Shown: positions 50,200-57,043 of the stretch, piece by piece
Layout of the letters: every line of letters starts with the position of its first letter
Position numbering within the stretch: position 1 is the stretch's first letter
The notes under the pieces: model-generated
Seen by the model: the letters and a program-made list of their open reading frames with translations, nothing else
The model's database searches: none
Told to the model about the DNA's origin: nothing
Position numbers and translations under genes: made by a program
Assembly (NCBI RefSeq): GCF_000372845.1
Contig: NZ_KB889963.1
Coordinates: forward strand, 3,431,646 to 3,495,645
Length of the DNA stretch: 64,000 bases
DNA from: Methylocystis rosea SV97
GTDB lineage: Bacteria > Pseudomonadota > Alphaproteobacteria > Rhizobiales > Beijerinckiaceae
Reading direction: 5' to 3'

Positions 50200-52170
50200 T
50201 CATTTTGACCGTGCCGTAATCCACCCATCAGATTCAGAGTTCGGCGGCTCCGGCAAATCAGCAGATTTGTGCGTCGAAGAGTCACCTTTCCAATAGTCGT
50301 CGAAGTTGGGCATATGTGGTTTAGCAAGGCAGGTATCTGGTGGATGTCGGGCAAAATTATTTCGTTGGATCCCGACACCCAATCCTGGGTGCCCAGACAA
50401 CGAGGTGCGCCGATCTTGGGGCGGGAGAGGAAACGAGAACATGAAACTACGCGCTCTTTTGACAGCTGGCTTGATCATCGCCGGAGCGACCGGACCGAGC
50501 TTTGCCTTTGAAGGCATGCTGTTGTCTGGCAAAGGTGGAATCCACGCAAACCGCCTCCTCCAATCTGTCAGCTGCAATGTCAATGACGATGACAAGCAGG
50601 CCCTTTGCATGAGGGCCTGCGAGGACGAATACATCAAGGCCAGCCAAGCGTATGGCGCCGCTGGCCAGCTCGAGGGGCCAAAGGCGACCAAAAAGGCGTG
50701 TGAAACCAAGTGTGGATGCTGACGCTTGCATAGTCCACCTTGGGCTCTTTTCCCTTGAGCTGGGCCGCCGGCAAGGCCGGCGGCCTTTGGGAGCATGCAG
50801 AGTCGTGGGGTTTGTCCCGCTGCGAGCTGCTTTGGGTGATTTTTATTGTCTGGTTGGAAGTCTGGATAGAGCCGCCTGAACGAGCCGGCGAGCGTCTTGT
50901 TGAGAACGGCGACACGCACGTCCAGAAAGGGCTGCACGGTCCACCTGTTCCATCGCATCTGCTGCTTCTTGATCATGCGTTTTGACAAGATTTCATTGAC
51001 TGCGCTTTCGACAAATGCGGTTGAAAGTGGCAGCCGATCACGGCGTCGCCGTCCGTAGTTCACGAGCGCAAGTTCATTGGCGTAGAGATATTCAATCAGA
51101 TTGTTGATATGTCGCTGGACCGCGGCGGCGCCTTTGACGTCTCTGACATGAGCGGCGTCGAACCAATGCATCAGTCGCGCCAAGCGCCCAAGACATGCGC
51201 TCGAGCGGCCGTGCCAGATTCTCCACTTGGCGCTCTCGAGTTCGCGGATTGGATGGCCTTGGAGGTAGTCGCTGAAAGTGCCGGCGCCAAGGCCGCGCGC
51301 CGCCTGCGGGGCGTGTTCAAAACGCATGGCGATATGGAACCAGTCGAGGACGAGAGTCGCCTCTGGCATGACCTGACGCTGCAACTTCCACAGTCCAGGG
51401 TCGCCGTCGCAAAGCACCGTCGCTGACGTGCCGAGACGGACGCCCGCGCTCACAACCGCATCGGCAAATTTGCTCGCAGAGTTGCCGTTGCGAGCAAAGG
51501 CGAAGCGATGCTGCGATCCATCGACATTGAGCACCTTGCCCGCCAGCACTTCGAAATTCCGTTCTGGGCGACAATGTCGGCTGCGCAGATAGCCTCCATC
51601 AAGGTCGATCACGACTGCGGGAGTCACTGCGTCAATATCGGGATCCGCCGCTCCCTCGGGACGCAGTCGCGCGATATGCTCGCCGACACGGCGGGTTCGA
51701 TTGCGCACCGTGCCGGCATTGACGGCGCCCCCGACGGGCAGCAACTCGGCCAGCAGATCAGCCACCTTAGCAAACGGCGCGAGCGCGGCGAATTTGGCGG
51801 TGACGTAGGCGAGTTCGGGCGCTATGCCGCGTTCAAGCGTCAACGCCGAAAAACTTCTCGGTTCACCCGCGACTTCACGGCAGCATTGGCAGTTCGCGAA
51901 CCGACGAACTCGAAGCGGCACGTCGCCGAAGAGGGATCGAAAGGTGACCGATCTGTATCCTTTGCTCGACAAGGTCGATCCGCAATGTGCGCAGCACCGG
52001 AAGCGCTCGCCCATCGTCGCCGCCTGCGCGCGGACGATTTCCGTTTGAATAGCAGCGGTAAGGCGTTTCCCTTCGCCAAGCGACAGACCAAGCGTTTCCG
52101 GGACCGTGAACTCGTCTCCGGGCCACCTCGACCTCGGTTTCCGCCGCTTCGTCCCCGAAGTCCACGACAA
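50200..52170 (-). CDS. ISKra4-family transposase, frame open beyond the element
   Basis: Contains the ISKra4 zinc-ribbon region (FRCCAHCGSTLSSKGYRSVT), GIAPELAYVTAKFAALAPFA, the DDE core (VVIDLDGGYLRS; DWFHIAMRFEH) and the C-terminal RRRDRLPLSTAFVESAVNEI block. The likely true N-terminus (MRRLVWRVKLVVDFGDEAAE from 52198) lies in another frame and shifts into this one near 52110, so a frameshift is needed. At the other end the usual stop (present at 16897 in the remnant copy) is missing and the frame leaves the element at 50791, continuing 197 codons antisense through the six-cysteine gene. Confidence 0.82.
   Translation of the reverse strand: MSWTSGTKRRKPRSRWPGDEFTVPETLGLSLGEGKRLTAAIQTEIVRAQAATMGERFRCCAHCGSTLSSKGYRSVTFRSLFGDVPLRVRRFANCQCCREVAGEPRSFSALTLERGIAPELAYVTAKFAALAPFAKVADLLAELLPVGGAVNAGTVRNRTRRVGEHIARLRPEGAADPDIDAVTPAVVIDLDGGYLRSRHCRPERNFEVLAGKVLNVDGSQHRFAFARNGNSASKFADAVVSAGVRLGTSATVLCDGDPGLWKLQRQVMPEATLVLDWFHIAMRFEHAPQAARGLGAGTFSDYLQGHPIRELESAKWRIWHGRSSACLGRLARLMHWFDAAHVRDVKGAAAVQRHINNLIEYLYANELALVNYGRRRRDRLPLSTAFVESAVNEILSKRMIKKQQMRWNRWTVQPFLDVRVAVLNKTLAGSFRRLYPDFQPDNKNHPKQLAAGQTPRLCMLPKAAGLAGGPAQGKRAQGGLCKRQHPHLVSHAFLVAFGPSSWPAAPYAWLALMYSSSQALMQRACLSSSLTLQLTDWRRRFAWIPPLPDNSMPSKAKLGPVAPAMIKPAVKRARSFMFSFPLPPQDRRTSLSGHPGLGVGIQRNNFARHPPDTCLAKPHMPNFDDYWKGDSSTHKSADLPEPPNSESDGWITARSK
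50441..50722 (+). CDS. Secreted six-cysteine protein, 93 aa
   Basis: A signal peptide (ALLTAGLIIAGATGPSFA, cleavage near residue 22) and a mature part with six cysteines (QSVSCNVNDDDKQALCMRAC, then KKACETKCGC), a pattern that would form three disulfides or bind metal. The ribosome site AGAGGAAACGAGAAC is strong. The stop is 68 bases before the ISKra4-type element, whose transposase frame continues antisense through this gene. No family recognised. Confidence 0.6.
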   Translation: MKLRALLTAGLIIAGATGPSFAFEGMLLSGKGGIHANRLLQSVSCNVNDDDKQALCMRACEDEYIKASQAYGAAGQLEGPKATKKACETKCGC

Positions 52171-52269
52171 GCTTCACCCGCCAAACCAGCCTTCGCATAG
52201 GCTCGCCTTTCCCAAAGAGGCGACCTTAACCTTCGAAAATTTACATACTCCCCACAACCTTGCATGCTC
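50791..52269 (-). mobile_element. ISKra4-family insertion sequence, complete
   Basis: Terminal inverted repeats GAGCATGCAGAGTCGTGGGG (50791-50810) and, read inward from the other side, GAGCATGCAAGGTTGTGGGG (52250-52269). It is flanked by near-identical 14-base sequences CCGGCGGCCTTTGG (50777-50790) and CCGGCGGCCGTTGG (52271-52284), which could be a target duplication. It is inserted into a small secreted-protein gene (52270-52473). A truncated relative is at 16873. Confidence 0.88.
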
Positions 52270-52642
52270 TCCGGCGGCCGTTGGCGTGCCGAGAACGTCC
52301 CCACGGCCCCCGCCCGCGACGATCCAGTTCGTGCCGTTGCAAAACTGGTAGGTGTGATAATCGCGGTTGTAGATTAAATCGCGCTCGCTGCCGGTCGGGC
52401 TGGTGCAGGCGGCGAAGGCTGGCGCCGCCGCCAGCATGAACGCAAGAAATCCTGTCAGGGCGCTGCGCATCATGACGGGCGCTCTCTGGAAGGGTGATCG
52501 GCTTCCCCGTGACCGGATCGAGAGGGGCCGCCGCGCCGTGAACAACGGGAATCCTGTCTGCGGCGCACCCGGAAAGCAGCGCCGGAAGAGAAAAAGATAA
52601 AAACAGCGCAACAACTGCTTTCAACCTAGCGCACGATGACAT
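52241..52642 (-). CDS. Lipoprotein-like ORF, 133 aa
   Basis: An N-terminal lipoprotein signal (LKAVVALFLSFSLPALLSGC, lipobox LLSG-C) followed by AADRIPVVHGAAAPLDPVTG and KPITLPE. Beyond residue about 55 the sequence is Arg-rich and antisense-like and overlaps the secreted gene in another frame, so the real protein is probably a short lipoprotein of 50-60 residues whose stop was lost to an indel. It lies directly upstream of the interrupted secreted gene, likely in one operon. Confidence 0.4.
   Translation of the reverse strand: MSSCARLKAVVALFLSFSLPALLSGCAADRIPVVHGAAAPLDPVTGKPITLPESARHDAQRPDRISCVHAGGGASLRRLHQPDRQRARFNLQPRLSHLPVLQRHELDRRGRGPWGRSRHANGRRRACKVVGSM
52270..52473 (-). pseudogene. 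Secreted small protein cut by the ISKra4 element
   Basis: A signal peptide (MRSALTGFLAFMLAAAPAFA) is followed by CTSPTGSERDLIYNRDYHTY and QFCNGTNWIVAGG, a short repeat module (CxxPxGxxxDLIYNxDYHxxQ(Y/F)CNGTxW) found in secreted rhizobial proteins. The sequence enters the insertion element after about 68 codons, so the rest is lost. Confidence 0.65.
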
Positions 52643-52850
52643 GCAAAACCGTTACATTTGTCTATTCTATAAAATTACTATCTCACAATTCTTAAACTCT
52701 TAAAACTAGGCTTTTTATACGATGCTAAGCCTTGAAGCGGCGGCAAAAGCAAGCCGCGCAAAAAGGAACCCTTATGCGCGGCGGAATCCGCCTCTGCAAG
52801 CCATTGAAAAAATAAGGGCTGGACCGCGGGGTCCGCGCATAATTCAGGGC

Positions 52851-53125
52851 ATGAAAACCGGATATGCCCGCGTCTCAACGGAAGACCAGACCCTTGCCCT
52901 GCAACTCGACGCGCTGCGGTCGGCTGGCTGTAAGGCCGTGCATGAGGATCGGCTTTCCGGCGTGGCGCTGAACCGTCCCGGCCTTGTCGCTGCGCTCGCC
53001 GCCTGTCAGCCGGGGGATGTGCTGCATGTCTGGAAGCTGGACCGACTCGGGCGGTCCCTGGGGCCCGCGTGGTGGGCGTCGATCCGGCAACGCTGCGCCG
53101 GAAGCTCAAGGCGGAAGGGTGATGC
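52851..53125 (+). pseudogene. Tn3-type resolvase with internal deletion
   Basis: MKTGYARVSTEDQTLALQLD continues through LRSAGCKAVHEDRLSGVALN, RPGLVAALAACQPGDVLHVW and KLDRLGRSL, a serine resolvase catalytic domain (Ser in RVSTED). It then jumps, with a frame change at about 53060, to RVVGVDPATLRRKLKAEG and a stop, the helix-turn-helix end of the same family. The hinge part is missing, so it cannot recombine. A dyad GGACCGCGGGGTCCGCG lies 35 bases upstream, perhaps from the former res site. Confidence 0.75.
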
Positions 53126-53237
53126 GCCCCGGTTGCTCGTCCTGCTTTAAGCCCGTCAAGGTGAGTTGGGCAATCGTTACGAAAATGCCAAACAAAAAAC
53201 AGCGGTGGCTATAAGACCAAATTCATTTATTGGGAGT

Positions 53238-53408
53238 TTAGCAAAATAAGCCTTTCCGCTCTGGATGATGATTGGCGTTGCGCTTCGAGGTATAAGGAAT
53301 GCCAGAAAAAAGAGGAGTGAGAGCTCCGGTCGCCAGAGATACAACGGCTAAGTTGTTAAACAGATTTGCTATCATCTTCAGTTGTTCGTTATGCACGAGA
53401 TTCGACAT
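53238..53408 (-). CDS. Small membrane protein, 56 aa
   Basis: MSNLVHNEQLKMIANLFNNL is followed by the hydrophobic AVVSLATGALTPLFSGI and a polar tail. The pattern (short polar start with (I/L)FxTFLNNLAV then one helix) is one I know from small alphaproteobacterial membrane proteins that usually have a second helix; here the second helix seems lost to a frameshift. Strong ribosome binding site (ACGGAGGGAAAA). The area has distinctly lower GC than its surroundings. Confidence 0.45.
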   Translation of the reverse strand: MSNLVHNEQLKMIANLFNNLAVVSLATGALTPLFSGIPYTSKRNANHHPERKGLFC

Positions 53409-53771
53409 TTTTCCCTCCGTGGCAAAGTCGATGCATCCTCCTTTAAAACAGGCTTGGTTGCTTTTTCGAACCGGATTTAACGCAACAAAAACGCCCTTTG
53501 ATTTTCAGGGCTGCTCGCTTTGTGATGAGCGGTTATATCTTCGCTAGTGCGGTCACAGCAATGCGCGACCCGTCACCGGGTCGCGCCCTCTGTGCCAATG
53601 GTTCAATGCAAATCGCTTTCCTGAATCAACTCAACGCCTTATTCAACCGCATCCAGTACGATGGTGCATCGCACAATTTCGTAGCAATTTTGTCGTGCGG
53701 CGCATATATGAAAAGTGTGCGGGGGTTTCAGTTGCTCCATAGAGTGAGCGACGCGACGTTCAGGAGAAACA
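53409..53771. other. Leader region of the phasin gene
   Basis: No gene. A dyad GCGACCCGTCACCGGGTCGC at about 53564-53585 and the 30 bases after it resemble the reverse complement of about 20585-20625 near the second CsbD remnant. The promoter for the phasin is expected between 53620 and 53760. Confidence 0.4.
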
Positions 53772-54179
53772 ATGAGCAATAATTTCGAAGATATCCCGCA
53801 GCTGGTCAAAAATCAGCAGGACGCGGTCAAGACAACTGTCGAGGCTTTGCCAAAGTCCGCGCAACGGATCTCCGCGGAGACGGCGGACTATTTAAAGCAG
53901 TACTTTAAGAACTGGACTGACTTCGCGGAGAAATTGCGAGGCGTCACTACCTTCGACGAGGTCATCAAGCTTCAGACCGAGTTCGCCAAGTCGTCGTATG
54001 AGTCCTTTGTCGCACAGTCGACGAAAATGTTCGAGCTGTTCACTAGCCTCGGCAAGGAAGCATACCAGCCCATCGAGTCCAATCTCACCAGGGCGACGGA
54101 TCTCGCAAAGGCGCAGGTTGAAGCTGTGACAGATGCCGCTACGAAAGCGCCGTTCAAGTCAGGCGCTAACGCCCGTTAA
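53772..54179 (+). CDS. Phasin family protein
   Basis: 135 residues, all-helical, with the phasin core (DYLKQYFKNWTDFAEKLRGV, FDEVIKLQTEFAKSSYESFV, STKMFELFTSLGKEAYQPIE). Phasins coat PHB granules and influence their number and size, so this works with phaC, which lies 3.7 kb upstream on the same strand with an insertion element between. Start fixed by CAGGAGAAACA. Complete, in contrast to the fragment at 7190. Confidence 0.88.
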   Translation: MSNNFEDIPQLVKNQQDAVKTTVEALPKSAQRISAETADYLKQYFKNWTDFAEKLRGVTTFDEVIKLQTEFAKSSYESFVAQSTKMFELFTSLGKEAYQPIESNLTRATDLAKAQVEAVTDAATKAPFKSGANAR

Positions 54180-54412
54180 AACCGCAGTATGGCCGAGGAA
54201 TGGACGGTCGAGGATGGTCGCCATACCCCTGACAGCGGATGCGAAGGGAAAACCGGTCGTCGCGGGGGGCGCGTATTCACAACGCTGTGTTATGCTTGAC
54301 AAATCGGCAATACGCCTATTTTACGATATATTTACGCTCTAAAATTGGGCGACCACGCGACGGAGGACACCGTCCCCCGGGCGAGAGCTAAACCACCTGA
54401 CAGGAGTGTTTC

Positions 54413-54613
54413 ATGAATTGGGATCGCATCGAAGGTGACTGGAAGCAGTTCGCCGGCAAGGTCAAGGAAAAGTGGGGCAAGCTCACTGACGACGACCTTG
54501 CCGTGATAAACGGCAAGCGCGAGCAGCTCGAAGGCAAGATCCAAGAGCGCTACGGCCATGCCAAGGACGTGGTGAAGAAGGATGTCGATGATTGGCACAA
54601 AAGCCTCAAATGA
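54413..54613 (+). CDS. CsbD family stress protein
   Basis: 66 residues in the canonical form: MNWDRIEGDWKQFAGKVKEK, WGKLTDDDLAVINGKREQLE, GKIQERYGHAKDVVKKDVDD. CsbD proteins accumulate under general stress in many bacteria; the mechanism is unknown. The ribosome site ACAGGAGTGTTTC is strong. It follows the phasin by 233 bp. The downstream about 100 bases match those after the decayed CsbD at 20375, but the single-helix gene expected there is absent. Confidence 0.9.
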   Translation: MNWDRIEGDWKQFAGKVKEKWGKLTDDDLAVINGKREQLEGKIQERYGHAKDVVKKDVDDWHKSLK

Positions 54614-54876
54614 GAGTGGCTGCGGTGCCTTGAATCATTGGCGTGAAGTGCGTGGCCCAGTTATTGGGCCGCGCACGGCTTAGATTAGATGAGCGGTCGA
54701 AACAAATCGAACTGGAGAATGCCCGGCCCTGTTGCAAAAACCAGAGCTTTGCAGTTTGTTTTCCTGTCAGGCTGAAGCATACTCTAACCTGATGTCAGGT
54801 TACGGCCCGAAACCGCGTCAGATTAGGGCCGATAATTGGATTTATTGACAGTTCAAGCCAATGGTCACAGGCTTTA
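54614..54876. other. Junction region with insertion-sequence-like end
   Basis: At about 54720 the CsbD downstream sequence breaks off into CCGGCCCTGTTGCAAAAACC, which resembles the GG.(C/T)CTGTTGCAAA ends of IS6-family elements. No matching transposase is in the window. Nothing else is recognisable. Confidence 0.4.
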
Positions 54877-55530
54877 TCAAATGAGCACCCGTTCCACCTC
54901 GCCGAGCGTCACTTCCTCGGCGCGTCGGTCATAGAGCTGCGTCGTGCGCGTCGAGGCATGGTTGGCCATTTGCGCGGCGCGCTCTAGCGTGCCGCCGTTT
55001 TTCAAGTAGGCGGTGACGCCCGTCGCCCGAAACGTGTGATTACCAACGCGCGTGGTGATGCCTGCCGATTTCGCGCGCCGCTGAATCATCGCATAGGCGT
55101 TGGCTTGAGGCAGGGGATTGCCGGTGAGCTGGCCGCTCGCGCGGCAGTAAGTCTGAAACAGCATCGCCTTTGGGTTGTTCGCGAGGCCTGCGCCGTCGAT
55201 ATATTCGTGCAGGTAGGCTTCTAAATTGTGATGACACGGCATGGCGTGCTGCTTGCCGCCCTTCTCCTGCAGGCGCAGCCATAGCCGCCTGTTCTGCGTG
55301 TACACGTCCTCGACGCGCATGCCGATCGCCGCGCCGATGCGGGCAAAAGGAATAGACCATAAGACCCACGAGCGCGCGGTCGCGCAGGCCAATGACGGTC
55401 GTCGTGTCGATCGCGTCGAGAAGCTGGCGCGCCTCGGCCGGGTCGAGCACCGGCGTTTTGCCGCGCCGCACGATATGGCGCGGCCCGCGCACGGCGGCCG
55501 CCGGATTGACCGGCATTGTCCGGCGTCAGG
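54877..55530 (-). pseudogene. Tyrosine recombinase/integrase, truncated and frameshifted
   Basis: From about 55516 down: VRGPRHIVRRGKTPVLDPAE, ARQLLDAIDTTTVIGLRDRA, LVGLMVYSF, then after a shift near 55365 ARIGAAIGMRVEDVYTQNRR and the catalytic C-terminus with HTFRATG (HxxR), MANHAS (H) and TTQLYDRR (Tyr). The family is the XerC/phage integrase group. The N-terminal core-binding domain is missing; the gene is cut near 55530, where an IS3 fragment begins. Inactive, but it shows that an integrated element once ended here. Confidence 0.8.
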
Positions 55531-55576
55531 GCCTTTGAGACAAACTGGGCGGATTGCTGAAAGGAGGATTTCTGGC

Positions 55577-55931
55577 TCATCGTAACCGTCAGGGAGTGAA
55601 GATGAGCCAGAAATCCGATAGCCCGAAACCTTCGTCTGAACGGCTTGTGAGAGATATTCGCCGCGCGACTCGCCGGCATTATTCGGCCGAGGAGAAAATC
55701 CGCATCGTTCTCGATGGCCTGCGCGGCGAGCACAGCATCGCCGAGTTGTGCCGACGCGAAGGCATCGCCGAGAGCCTGTATTATTCCTGGTCGAAAGAGT
55801 TCCTCGAAGCCGGCAAACGGCGTCTTGCCGGCGACACGGAGCGGGCGGCGACGACCGGCGAGGTCAAGGATCTGCGACGGCAGGCCAAGGAGCTGAAAGA
55901 AGTCGTCGCCGAGCAGGCGCTCGAATTGCGA
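55577..55931 (+). mobile_element. IS3-family element fragment (truncated orfA)
   Basis: The first about 355 bases, starting CTCATCGTAACCGTCAGGGA, match the IS3 element at 33983-35345. orfA runs from ATG 55602 (or GTG 55596) through EVVAEQALELRL and then leaves the element at 55931. The break is at a CGACTG sequence shared with the 140-bp repeat that follows, so the junction probably formed by recombination at this short identity. orfB and the far end are lost. Confidence 0.85.
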
Positions 55932-56071
55932 CTGAGCGAACGCGAACGCCGTTTTGCCGTTGATTCGCCAATTGCGAGTCAGCAAACGCGTTTCGGAGCT
56001 GCTTTAACGGCTTTCGAAAACGACTGGACTTCCGCGGCAAAGCACGCATTGCTACATGCGTCAGTCAGCGG
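55928..56071 (+). repeat. 140-bp repeat, copy 2
   Basis: Nearly the same sequence as 44288-44430, with a few substitutions and one- or two-base indels. Here it continues past the point where copy 1 is cut by IS21 (GCGGGT then CGCCTGCTGACTCC), which shows the uninterrupted state. Confidence 0.8.
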
Positions 56072-56166
56072 GTCGCCTGCTGACTCCTAGGGCTCGCCTC
56101 GCGATTTGCGGGGCTTTGGGCGGTGCGAGCGTCTATTCCGACGCCGCGTCCAGGAGCCCGAAGCCA

Positions 56167-56541
56167 ATGTCGACAATCTCCCTCAAGAAGTCCCCCAGGT
56201 CGAGTAACAACGCCGCCGCAAAGGCGAGCGTGAAGTCGAAACCAGGATCCAAACCGCGCTCGGCGCGCGTAGACTCGCAGCAGCCGGAAGCGCCTGCCCT
56301 TAAGCACAACAGCACGGCCGACGACCACAAGACCACCAAGCAGGAACGCGTGCTCACTCTGCTCAGTCGAACCGACGGCGCCAGCATCCACGAGATAATG
56401 CAGGCGACGAAATGGCAGCAGCACAGCGTTCGCGGCTTCCTGGCAGGCACAGTGAAAAAGAAGCTCGGCTTCACCCTGACCTCCGTAAAGGGCAAGGATG
56501 GCTCGCGCCGCTACCAGATCGAACCCAAACGCAATCGCTGA
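56167..56541 (+). CDS. DUF3489 family protein
   Basis: 124 residues. A disordered Ser/Lys/Pro-rich first half precedes the DUF3489 winged-helix-like domain (TKQERVLTLLSRTDGASIHE, IMQATKWQQHSVRGFLAGTV, KKKLGFTLTSVKGKDGSRRY). Probably a small DNA-binding protein. It is the first gene of a three-gene set with DUF2924 and a large serine recombinase, an arrangement known from alphaproteobacterial islands and prophages. The ATG at 56167 lacks an obvious ribosome site. Confidence 0.82.
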   Translation: MSTISLKKSPRSSNNAAAKASVKSKPGSKPRSARVDSQQPEAPALKHNSTADDHKTTKQERVLTLLSRTDGASIHEIMQATKWQQHSVRGFLAGTVKKKLGFTLTSVKGKDGSRRYQIEPKRNR

Positions 56542-56557
56542 CGCCGGCCCGCAGGGC

Positions 56558-57043
56558 ATGAACAAACCGGCATTCGACGTCGCTGAAACGCTCGCGCGGG
56601 TTTCTGCGCTAACGATCTTCGAATTGCGCATCGAATGGCGGCGACTACATAGAGCGCCGCCGCCGATGCGACTCTCCCGCGATCTGTTGATCCGCGGGAT
56701 CAGTTACAAGCTGCAGGAGAAGGCCTGTGGCGGCCTCTCCAAAGCCGTCGCGCGGAAGCTTGAGTCGTTGAGCGCCGATCCGTCTCTTCGTAACAAGAGC
56801 AAGCCGGCGCCGCCAATCTCGCTGAAGCCTGGCGTGCGGCTGGTGCGCGAATGGCGCGGGCGTACTCACTTTGTGCTTATTTGCCCCGACGGCGTGGAAT
56901 GGAGCGGACGGCGCTATACGTCTCTCTCGGCAGTGGCGCGGGAGATCACCGGCGCGCGATGGTCCGGCCCGCGCTTTTTCGGTTTGAGCAAGGCTGAACG
57001 CCGCTTCGTCGAGCGTGCTGAGGATCGGCATGCGGAAGCATGA
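56558..57043 (+). CDS. DUF2924 family protein
   Basis: 161 residues: LTIFELRIEWRRLHRAPPPM, RLSRDLLIRGISYKLQEKAC, the basic middle, then PGVRLVREWRGRTHFVLICP and DGVEWSGRRYTSLSAVAREI, ITGARWSGPRFF, all family hallmarks. DUF2924 is found almost only next to large serine recombinases and may act as a recombination directionality or DNA-binding partner; that is inference. Starts 16 bases after DUF3489 and overlaps the recombinase start. A longer frame upstream (to 56498) overlaps DUF3489. Confidence 0.85.
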   Translation: MNKPAFDVAETLARVSALTIFELRIEWRRLHRAPPPMRLSRDLLIRGISYKLQEKACGGLSKAVARKLESLSADPSLRNKSKPAPPISLKPGVRLVREWRGRTHFVLICPDGVEWSGRRYTSLSAVAREITGARWSGPRFFGLSKAERRFVERAEDRHAEA

